Shown here in pieces: positions 45,301 to 57,300 of a stretch of DNA of 64,000 nt. Where the stretch lies: contig OZ005652.1 of assembly GCA_963930645.1 (NCBI GenBank), forward strand, positions 263,515,356-263,579,355, written 5' to 3'. The translations under genes were made by a program, and so were the position numbers. This DNA is from Salticus scenicus (taxonomy: Eukaryota > Arthropoda > Arachnida > Araneae > Salticidae). The notes under the pieces are model-generated. The model saw only the letters and a program-made list of their open reading frames with translations. It had not been told where the DNA came from and made no database searches. Each line of letters begins with the position of its first letter. Position 1 is the first letter of the stretch.

Positions 45301-48300
45301 CTATATTGTATAAACATAAAAAGTATAATTTACAAAAATTGGAGCATAAGATGGAATTTTTATACCATCTATGTGGAAAATGCCAAAGCGAGGAACTGAA
45401 CCCGAGCATTCCTCTTATCATGCAGATGCCTTACCACTGAGCCATTCTGGCTAATTACCAACTTTGCATTTCTCACATAACATCCATTAGCAAAGGTTAA
45501 TTCAACCTTAAACTCCAATTTCTCTAAATAAATATTTGTGATAGATAAAATGGAGTGTAAGGTTGATTTTTTTTTTTTAATTTATGGTTTACGAATAATA
45601 TTTCTATAATATATATAAGTAAAAAAAATATATATATATAATGCTTTCTGTCGTCAAACTAATGCATTGAGACAAAAGTCATCGCCTATGATAGTGAAAC
45701 AGCATGAAATAAAATTCAGATTGCAGCTCAATCTGCCATGTTCTTCGGATCTGGCTTCCATCGACTACTACATGTTCGAAAACTTTAAAAAAAAACAAAG
45801 AGATACAGAGAAAGAGATTTGCTTCAAATGATGCAGTCACATCTGCAAACACATGCCTATTTTAAGTCCAAAGATAAATTGTTCAACAAAATGTTAAAGT
45901 AGTACTGGAATAAATTTATTACTATGTTGATGAATAAAGTAGAATTTTGAAAAAAAAAAATAAATAAATAAATAAGAAGTCAGTCTTGGAACTTATTGAA
46001 TGATGTGTTATTTAGAATTATATGAAAACAAAAGTATAAAACTTTGTATTTCTGTTTAATTTTGAAAAGAAAAGAAAACATAGAAATTACACAAGCATTT
46101 GTAGTAATATTATTTTAATAGCAAATTAATAATACCTATCTCTTCTGCCATTCCCATTTTCATAGTTTCTTTTTCAAATTCTTGCATAGTTTTCATAATA
46201 CCTTGAGGATTCATTTGTTTATTAACAGCACCCATAGTCTAAAATTAAACACAAATCTCAATTAGCAAATATATTATCAGTAAGAAATATAAAAATGTTT
46301 CATTAGGATAAAATAAAACCTAAAATATTAAAAGAAAAATATATAATTCCTTTTCTAAAGTGAAAAATAAATCTACCATAACTTTCAGTGCATAGTCTGC
46401 AGTGGCAGATAATTCACAGCTGCTATTTTTTAAGAACTTATAAAAAATACTTATAGATAATTTGTATTAGCAGAATATCTATGGATGCTTTCCAAAAGGA
46501 ATTATTGTAATCAGTCACAAAAGCAGATAGCATGCATTTTAATAAACAAACAAATACAGTAGGATGCCGAAAATACGGAATGCTCGGGACCGGAGCAATT
46601 CCGGACTTTCGAAATTTATGGATTTTTAGTCATTCTTAATAAGTAAATAAAAAAAAAGTATTTGTCTAAATACTCAGATAATAGGTAAATTCAAGTTAAA
46701 AATGATATACAGTAACCGCCACTTAATAAAATCACTGGTAAATAAAATCAGCCACTTAATCTGATCAAATCGCCAGGACCGGAATCAAATCAATACAAAC
46801 AACTTTTAAAGCCGCCGCTTAATAAAATCAGCATTGCCAGTTAATAAACTCAAAAATATCTCCTCAGCAGCCAAAAATATCATTTATGCATATAAAATAA
46901 AGAAAAAAATAGAGAAAAAAAAATTGTTTACATTTTTTTTTTTTTTTTTGTTTTTTTTGAAGTAGAAAAAGAAATTAAAGCACAACAAACCCTTCGTTAT
47001 CGCTCATTGTTGAAGATTTTACACTTGCAGCACAGTTACAAATTAAACACGCCCCATAACTTATCCCCCTAACAATTTCAAGGAACGTATTCTTCAAAGC
47101 GCAGTAATAAAATAGAAATTTGATTTGAAATGATTTTTTTTTCTAATTATTAGAAGGCAATTTCTAGTTCTTATTTTGAAATTACTATAATTCATGAGGT
47201 TTAAACAGAAAGATTTTAAATTTATAAGAAAAGCGTGAACTTTTGGTAAAGTAATGATGATTTTCCTCTAATGAAAGCGCATGGGAACTTAGAATGCATT
47301 TACTTATATCGAAGGAATAAATAGTTAAATTGCATTATTCGTTATCTTTTGAAGTTTCTTTCGAAACTCAGGGAAGTAATACCTTTTCCTTAAGGGCAGG
47401 AACGTTTGCCGGATGTAAAAATCAGCCGCTTAATAAAATCACTTTAGCTCAGAACGAATGTGATTTTAATAAGCAGCGGGAACTGTATTGTGATTTTTAA
47501 ATATTTACTTTATTATTTTTACTTTATTTACATTTTTTTTTCTCAAAATAAACAAGTAAATAAAATAAACTAGGAATGTAAACATTTATTTACTGAAATA
47601 TTTGCATGCTAAAATTATTATAAATTGTAGCAAAAGAAAATTGACAAAATAATTAATTCAAAGAAGAAAAACATAATTCTAAAGCATGTATTTCCCCTCC
47701 CCCCCCCCCCCCCCCCTGAGAATCAAAAAACTCCAAAGCAAAAAATAAACTTTTGATTTTCAACCAAAAGTTTATGTTTGATTTTGTGAATACATCAAGA
47801 GTTCAAATTCAGTGATATAAGATCATTTTGGTTATATGTTCTGCCAATAGATGGCAGCATCAAACAATCTTAATTATTTTTAATATGAGTGTATCCTTAT
47901 TACTTACAAACTTTGAATAAACACCATACAATGCAATAAACTCGCAACAATTGTTTCAGGTCGAAAAAACACACGACCCTTCATCAGGCGAATAAAGTAA
48001 GCACGAGTGCTGCAGTCAAAGCGGCAACGCAACGTTGCCGCTTTGACTGCAGCACTCGTGCTTACTTTATTCGCCTGATGAAGGGTCGTGTGTTTTTTCG
48101 ACCTGAAACAATTGTTGCGAGTTTATTGCATTGTATGGTGTTTATTCAAAGTTTGTAAGTAATATTTTTACAACGCCAGTTTATTGATGCTTCTTTATTA
48201 AATGAGTGTATCCTTATTCAACTTATTCTTACATAATTTATCTTTAGCTTATTTTTACGTTTCATTTTGTGAAATTTTCTAGTTTATAATTTTATTATTT

Positions 48301-51300
48301 TACATTTGAAACTTTAGAAGAACTAAAAACAACATGCATATCAAAATACATGTATGAAAGCTAATTACTGTTTCTTTTTTGACAATCATTTTTGTTTTTC
48401 TATTCTGCCAATAGATGGCTGCAGTGCAACAATCGTTAAGCAAATTGGCTAGTGTAATAAAAAAAAAGAAAATGAAAGAAAATAAAATGAGAATAATTCT
48501 GAAAAAAAAAAAAAAAAAAAAAAAATGAAAATGCTGAAAAAAAAAAAAAAAAAAAAAAAAAGAACTTTGTTGAAATATTAGATAAATATTATTTTTAGTA
48601 AGCTTGATCTAATATTTCTACTTTAAAAATAAAATTAAATAAATAAATAAAAATTGCTGTTGGAGATAATATTTTTGGCTGAAAATGTCCGGTTTTTTGG
48701 CTGAAAATGTCCGGTTTTTTGGCTTCGTACTATATCTACTTTTGAACATCCAATAAAATAAAATATAAATTATGCATGGGTAAAAGAATATTACAGTGTT
48801 TGATTGCACTATCTGTAGAGTGAAAAATGAATCAAACTTATGTTTTATTTTTGTTTTCGTAGAATAAAAAAGAAGTAAAAGTTGCAACTATGGCTCAAGC
48901 AATCAGTCGACAGATAATATGCAGAAAAATATGGTACAAAAGTTATAGTACATCAGTAGATTGCAAATGTCACTTTTTAACAATACACTTTTATCATACT
49001 TTAGCTGTTAAATATCAAGATTATTGAAGGTAAAACCTTTCAAGAATTATCAGAAAATTTTATTTTTTGAAGCTATTACCTTTAAACAAAAATTTTCAAA
49101 AGTTATTTAGCAATAGCAATTAGTTAATAAAAATATAGATTAATTTAAAATCATAAAAAAAAAAAAAAAAAACTACTGATTTATAATGGTTTACATAATA
49201 GGGGAAGGTGGGGCACTTTAGATAATAATTTTTAGAAAATTAATTTTTCATTCAATTTTTACCAAACTCAGTTTGACATTGAGTTTAAACATTCCTGTTT
49301 CAATTAAAATTTATCCCAATACAGTATTAAATAAAATTTAACTTCAGTAAAAGAATTTAAAAATCTCTACAATGTCCCAACCTGCTCCACTACGTGGGGC
49401 AGCTTGGCACACTGACAATAAAACTTTAATGCATAAAAAATACTAAGCCTAGTTGATTAATAAATCTTTATTTATAGACTTAGAGCCTAATAAATAATAA
49501 TGTATAGTATACTCGCATATTACATTAAAAAGTATTGTATTTTACATTTGAAAATTGCTCCAGTCTAATTTCTAAATAAAAACAATTTTCTTAATAATAA
49601 TAACACTTTTTTCAATTTTAGCATGTTTAACCCTTTAACGTTCATTTGTTTCGCAGCAAAACCAAACATTTGACAAAATTTAACTTTTTTTTTTTTTTTT
49701 TTTTGCAGCAGTTTTTTAACATTTTCCCCTTATTTTAATCAGGTTTTAAACTTTTGTTCCTTTTCTGTTTAGTAGATAGCAGCACTATTCCAAAATTTAA
49801 CAAATAACGCTTCAAATGAAGCTAAATGCATAAGTCACTTGAAGTTTCCTAGTGTGTGTGAGTGCAAATTGCTGTTTTAATGATGCACTATGCACACATG
49901 TCTAGTTTTTTTCATTTAATGAAGAGGAAACAACCTTTACGAGTTTTTGTAGTCGATAATGTTTACTTACAAAGTGTTTTATTTATTAAATTATATATTA
50001 TTTGAATTTAATAAGGTTAACTTATAGATATTTCAAACAAAAATTTATCGAAAAGGAATTATGCTAATTTTTTATTTTTTAAATATTTATGATCAGCTGT
50101 GTGTCTAAAAGCCATTTTTACAATTAGTTTAGTAATTTTTAAAATAAATTAAGTAGTGAATGTTAAAGGATTAAAGTCTCAATAAATTTATAAAATACAT
50201 GCAAATCTTGCTTTTTTTATTTTTTTTTTTTCCTCATTGCACAGTGGTGGGGCAGGTTGAGAAAGTGTCCCAGCCTGCCCCACTTGGACCATCATCATAC
50301 CTAAAATAATAGGCTTAGCAGTATATGGTGAAGGTACGATGCCAGTGGTATAAAGGTCAAACTGTATATTAATAAAGATATTATGAGCTGAGAAAGTCAC
50401 ACAGTTAAAAATTGTTCTGTACTTATTTAATGAACTTTACATGTTAAAAACTTTCTTTTTCTAAAATTACATTGAGTATAAACAAAAGGTCTCTTGCAAT
50501 ATAACACATCAGGAACAGTAGTATTAACATCGCTAAAACATATTTAGACATCACAATACTATAAATAAATAAATAAATAAATTGGGTTGGTCTTACCAAG
50601 AGAAACGACACAGCAGATGATTTATTATTGAAAACTATTTTAATGTGTCATGAAGCAGTACAATGCATTTTTTAGCATTAAATTTATTACTATAGTCCAT
50701 ATTTTAATTCCCACATGCTCAAATTTAAATTATTTTATTTTTTGCACAATAAATTTGCTTATGAAATCATCCATTAAGGTAACTTTGAATCTTTCAAAAC
50801 AAAGAATAGTTCTATTTAATATTAATTATGGATCACTTCATGATTCTATGATCAGCATTCATTATTCAAAAAAGGAAGAAGGTATTACTAAACTTTCCTT
50901 TTAGTGTAATTAAATACTTTAAGTAAATTTGGAGAAATGCCAAATATTACAAGTTTTCTGACAATTTGAATATGGTTAAGTGTGTATTAGTTTACCCATA
51001 GCATTATTTATACAGAAATAAAGAACTAATAACACATACATATTTACACCACAAATCCAAGTAAGGACACAATACTAGGATAGAGCCAGAAATTGAGTTA
51101 GAACAATGTACATTTGCCTTTAACTTAATTTAACAGACATATAAGTGAATAGGATACTAAACAACAAATGCAGAAATGATGTTATAATACATACCTTTAA
51201 CTGATACTGACAACAATAATAAATATGCATATATTTTTTAATAATTTGCACAGAGTTTTCAGGGGTACATGTACGGCTGATTGTGGTAAGGAGAACCACT

Positions 51301-54300
51301 CAATCTCAATTCAACTGACTAATAAATGAAGAGTCTTGACAAAGTTAATGTTTGTTTAACATATATCCAAACTTCATTTCAGATAAACTGGAGTGGAAGG
51401 CTGATTTTTATACCAACTATGTGAAAAATACCAGAACCATTCATTTCAGATATCTGAAATGAATTTTCAGGGTTGATGAATGAAATTTCTAAACTGAAAT
51501 CTTGTGGTCTATTGGAGTTGTACCACGATTAATATTCTCGCCTGTTATATCTGCTTCTGCAGACTTGGTGATTTTGCCAATGAATATTATGTGAGAAATG
51601 CTGAGCTGGTTATCAGCCAGGGTAGCTCAGTGGTAGACCCTCCGTGAGTTAAGCGAAGGGTTCAGTTTCGATTTTAAGTTCTGGTATTTTTCACATAGTT
51701 GGTATAAAAATCAGCCTTCCACTCTAATTCATCTGAAATGAATTTTCAGGGTTGAAGAATGAAATTTCTAAACTGAAATCTTGTGGTCTATTGGAGTTGT
51801 ACCACAATTAATATTCTTGCCTGTAATATCTGTGTTTGCAGACTTGGTGACCATACTAACGAATATTATGTGAGAAATGCTGAGCTGGTTATCAGCAAGG
51901 GTAGCTCAGTGGTAGAACATCTGCACATTAAGCGTTGGGCCTGGCTTCGATTCTCGGTTCTGGTATTTTTCACATAGTTGGTATAAAAATCAGCCTTCCA
52001 CTCCAATTTATCTGAAATGAATTTTCAGGGTTGATGAATGAAATTTCTAAATATATCCAAACTGTTTTATATTGATAAAAAAAAAATTGCCATTCAACCT
52101 ATGGCCCAAATGTTCTTCTTACTGTAAAAGCAGATGATAAATTTAATAAAATCTGTCTTTACAAGAAAAATAAAAAATCATTATATGGAATTACATGCAA
52201 ACAGACATTAACTTTTGTAATGGCTCTTCATATACTCCAATCAGATGAAGTGTGATTCAGTGCCTCTGCTTACAACAATCAGAAGTAAAAGCACTCTCCC
52301 TTCTAAAATGTCATACAACACTAATGTGCATAATAAAATACAATGAGGAAAGATAAATAAAATGAATTCATTATTAACAATTATTTTCTACATAGTTATC
52401 GATGAAAATAAAATTTATACCTTTGTTGTAGTTGCCATAGTATCAGCCAGCTTGGCACTGGAATGCATAGCCTAGAAAATAAATGAATAAATGAAAAAAC
52501 ATAGAAACAGTTAAAAATTAACTTATTAAATTGATTATATTATATAAAAACAATATTACTTAGGATAATAAAAATTTTTTACAATTGCATACTGCAGAAG
52601 AAAATTGCTTGAATATCTGTATTTTGGGGGAAATTTAAAAACTATAGGATAGACTTTGACTAGCTTTTTACAACTGCATGTGATATTACCCAATTTTATT
52701 TTTATAAAATTTCAATTGTTTTTCCATCTAAAGTGCATGCATGATTCTCATAATTAGCAAGCCTTTCTAATGCTTTTAAATTCTATTTCAATATTTTCTT
52801 CATTGTTAATTTTGGTTAAAACTGCCGTGGTTCTATTATATTTGATGTCTGTTTCATGTTCTCCAGGGTTCGCATTAAAGGGTGTGATTGTGAGAATCTC
52901 GCAATAATTTGAAAAATCCCACTCAAAAGTATATTGTAAGGGGGATTTTCTCACAATTTTCTCACATTGCTCATTGAGTATTTCATCAATGTTTTAGCAA
53001 TTAGTTCAGTTGGGTAATATATGAATCGCTTTGAAGCCTATAGTTATCTAGTTGCAACTTCTCTAGAATTTGTTGATAAAAGAAAAACAAAGTGGAAATA
53101 TTATGTAATTATTTCAGAATACGTCTTAATTGTAAATATTTGTTAAGAGGATATAAAGTGTTTATTTTATCAACAAACAACTATGAAGTGTGAAGGCTAA
53201 AAATTACAATAAGTATATATTTAAATAATTTAGGTTATTCCAGTTACTAAACTTCTGTCAAGCACTCTTTGTCTATTCAAAATCAAATTGAAAACAAACT
53301 TTGAAACAGATTAAATAATAACTGGAGCCCTTTCTTCAGCATTTCTGATGAAAATTTAGATTCTGAATATTAAAGCAGTATCTGTTCTTAGCCACAAAAG
53401 AGGAAAGAAAATAAATAAATTTTCATTTTTAACATTTACTTGATCTTTTTTTAATTGCTTAATTTGCAATTGTAATTCTTTAAAAAGAAATTTGCAAAAT
53501 GTAAATTATGTAATTTCTCACTTAAATTTGGAAAATCCCACTTATTTTTTTTTTTATTTTTTAGAATGGGAGAATCTCACTCAATACTTTTTTTCTAGTG
53601 TGAACCCTGTTCTTAAATAAATTTCTATTTTTATTTTCATTATTCCAATATAAAAGCCCATATTATTGTTTTCAGATAGCTCATTAGCTATCTTTGAAAT
53701 TCACTCGTCACATTTCATAACACAATTAAATAGTTCAACTACAAGTTGCATGTGATGTGCGCTTAAATCAGAGACAAAATTATCTTTGAAAATCTTCCAA
53801 GCTTCTATGGAACACTCAAAATCATCAATGAGACATCTGTACTGAAGTGATATAGAGTGTACAATGTCAATGATTGACCAACAATTCTTTTCAATTAAAA
53901 CAAAACTGATATTTTGTTTTCAAGTATGATAATTGTTTGAGCTTTTCTACCAGGCAATATATTAACAGCCATTTTTCAAAACTTTCAAAAAACTACCAAA
54001 CCCAAAAAAAAAAAAAAAAAAAAAAAAAACTTTCAAAATACTAACCAATGGGCAGTAAATTTAATAAAAAGCCCATAACCATTTCTGTTAGCCAATTTTT
54101 TTTTTTTTTTTTTTTTTGAAGAGTGAAATGTCCAGTAAAAGCATTTATTAGTTAGCTTACAATTGTCAAGTTAAAAGTGTAGGCAGCTTGAATATGATAA
54201 AATTTTGCAAGCAAAACAAACAATTTTATTAGTAAAATTTAACAAGAAAAGTATCTACACATTTTATTTGGATGTATTATCTGAACATAAGTAATATGCA

Positions 54301-57300
54301 CATTAAAAAAAAAAAAAAAAAAAAAAAAAAGACTTATTTCACCATAAATTACTATAGAAACTTCCAGCTAATGCCGATCAATTGGTAATGTCGTCTTGTT
54401 ATTAATGCAATAATTAAATTTTGTTTAGAGGGTCGTCCACATATTAAAATTTGAATCAAATTCATTTTTTTTATGGCAACATCCATTTTTGTCTTCATAT
54501 TTTGAATTCCTGAGATAAATGCACTTTAGAAAAAGGTATAGTTTATAACCTTTTAATAATCCTCGATAAGAGTTACAAACGAAAATGTATTCATGGTTCA
54601 TGCCAACATTATATAAACTATACCATTTTCCGAGATTATTTGATACAAATAACCCAAAACAATTGTCAAAAATTGGGGGTTGTTATTGAAAAAAATGAAG
54701 TTGATACCAGTTTTAATATGTAGACAATCCCCTAGACAATCTAACTATACCTAACTTATCAACTATACCTAGCTATACCTAACTCATCTAATCCTACCTA
54801 ACTAATCTAACTATACCTAACTCATTAATCTAACTTATAAACTAGATGTTACAACTAATCTATCACCACCAGCTACATATTTCTATACTAATTTAAAGCA
54901 AATTAACCAGTTTTTTTTTTTTTTTTTTTTTTTTTTCTGATGACTGTTCATAACAATCACTTTCACAACTTTCAAAAAAAAATCTGGAGTGACTCCACTC
55001 GACTTTACGAACATTGAGTAATTAACAGTTTTGTAGATAAAGTAAAGAAAGAGGAGTTGTCAAACAAACAAAAAAGAGAAAACCATAATAGAGTGTTTGA
55101 GTATTTTTCTCCATACATTACACGATGTTTTATTTAACGCTACTGAACTTTAAGCCCATAGATCATAATGACAAAGAATTTTTCGCTGTGTCCCTGTAAA
55201 AACCTATAAATGCTAGATTCACCAAAATGCTTATAGTTAGTGCAACAGTGATTTATAATACTCATATAAATTTTCAGCTCAATTGAATAAGGCGTTTAGA
55301 TGCTATCGTACTTTTAAAAATTTGGTCCCATAGGCCATAATGATAAAGAATTTTTCTTTGTGTCCCTGTAAAAAAACTGTAAGTGCTACATTCACCAAAA
55401 TCTATACAGTTGGTGCAACTGTGACCTATAATACGTGTACAAATTTTTTACCCAGATTAATAAGGCGTTTAGACGCTATCACACTTTTAAAAATTTGGCC
55501 CCATAGGCATAATGATAAAGAATTTTTCTTTGTGTCCCTATAAAAAAACTATAAGTGATAGATTCTCCAAAATCTATACAGATTGAGTATTTGTGACCTA
55601 TAATATGTGTATAAATTTTTTGCTCAATTGAATAAGGCGTCTAGATGCTATCGCACTTTTAAGATTTTGCTCCCATAGGCCATAATGATAAAGAATTTTT
55701 CTTTGTGTCCCTGTAAAAAAACTATAAGTGCTAGATTCACCAAAATCTATAGGGTTCGTACTATGGTGACTTACAATATACGTACCAACTTTCAGCTTAT
55801 TCGAACAAAGCGTTTAGACGCTAGCGTGTTCACTCACAGACATACACACATACATACACACACACATACATACATCATCGCAAAAATAGTGAAAACGGAC
55901 TCATTGGACCTCGAAACGTATAGAAACATCAAAATCTCCGATTCGGATTTTTGACATGATTACAATACTTTCCTCACTATAGTGTTCGGAAAGTAATAAT
56001 TGGTTGCTTTTTGAAAGTAAAACCATTATTAATTAACACATTTGCTGCCAATCTTGTGCCAGCGTGTGATGTGGAATGTTGTTTCAGATGTCAGTCACAC
56101 GAGATCGGCAGTGAATGTGTTAACATAATGATGATTTGTTTACAAAAAGCAAAAAGAACAGTATATGCATAATGAAATAGTATAATAGAGTTACTATATT
56201 CATTTTTATATCTGAATACATTTATCTCTAGAATACCACAGGGTACACCCAAAAATCCTCTACAGCATACTCTTTGAGAGCCATTAATCTAGAAAGAAAG
56301 CTGCAAATGTGTAAGAGAATATATGATAGAGATGTGGGTCAGTACATTTTAAAATCACATCTAAAACAAGAGAATAATTAGGTAGGCACTGTTTGCAAGC
56401 AACAAATGAAATAAATTAAAAATACATGCTCGAGGATATACAATTTGTATGAATATTGATTTGAAACAGTATGAGAAAAAAAGAAAAAAAAAAAAAATAC
56501 CTTAGTTTGTGAGCCAACAGACTGAATTTTTGTTCCAGCAGTGTATGTTCTTGCTTTTTGCTTCCTGATTTTTACTAAGTTCTTAGCTAAAACTGTGGCT
56601 AACTAAAGAAAAGGAAATAGGAATTACAATATGCTTACATTATTATACATCTACCACTGCAGACCATTGATTTTATAACATAAAATCATACAGACCATTA
56701 ATATTATTTATTAAGTATCAAATATATATGAGGAATAATGATCAGAGAATACCCATTTTTTAAATATGAACACCATTAAATGCCCTTCAAATGCCTCCTG
56801 AATCTTCAAGAAAAATTGGAAAATATATATTTGGAAATAGGGTAGATAAATGTTAAAAGCAGGTAAAAATACAAAAAAAAAAAAAAAGACACATTTTCTT
56901 GTTAAAATTAAGTGGCATAAAAATGATTTTAAAACAAAACATATATACTCTTTTAAGTTGCAACGATAAAAATAAATAAATACAGTAAATTCTTTTTAAC
57001 TGGCAATCAATATAAGGGAAAAATTCAGAAAACTTCTTTTTTTCACTTCCAATATATTGTTTTAAAGTATTTGCCACTATTGGAGGAATGTTATGAATTT
57101 CATTTTAAAATAAGCAGTTTAATTGAATATAAAACAAATAAATGTTTATATTTACAAAAACAAATCTCATAAAAGAACTTCCTATTTCCTATAATACAAA
57201 TGGGGTAAGCACCTGGGATCTTATAAGAAATTTCCAAATCATTTGTCTATTGAAATTAAAATTTTTTTTTACATACATATATAATTCATTTAGTGCAAAT

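Larger units (their letters stand above)
47902..48201 (+). mobile_element. Non-autonomous Penelope-like/retrozyme-like palindromic element with 17-bp target duplication
   Basis: A perfect 17-bp direct repeat, atgagtgtatccttatt, flanks the insert (47885-47901 and 48202-48218). The insert is a perfect palindrome, arms to 48029 and from 48033, around the loop caa. A ~41-nt non-palindromic tail follows (48161-48201). Paired terminal repeats plus a 30-40-nt tail and a long, target-primed-type duplication are features described for Penelope-like elements. Each arm contains a predicted hammerhead ribozyme. No protein is encoded, so mobility would depend on another element. Confidence 0.8.

Noticed and set aside
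51600..51960. tRNA genes suggested by gtagctcagtggtaga and a box-B-like motif
   Set aside because: The arms do not form a full cloverleaf, the heads are embedded in a 280-bp repeated body, and a related copy lies at 45.4 kb. They are tRNA-derived SINE heads.
54727..54845. Telomere-like array because of cctaac motifs
   Set aside because: The period is irregular and the TTAGG-type arthropod unit is not repeated exactly. It is a local degenerate repeat.
55340..55954. Two open frames with similar MIKNFSLCPCKK proteins
   Set aside because: Both are by-products of the 172-bp tandem repeat, and the Thr/His-rich tail comes from a CA-rich tract.
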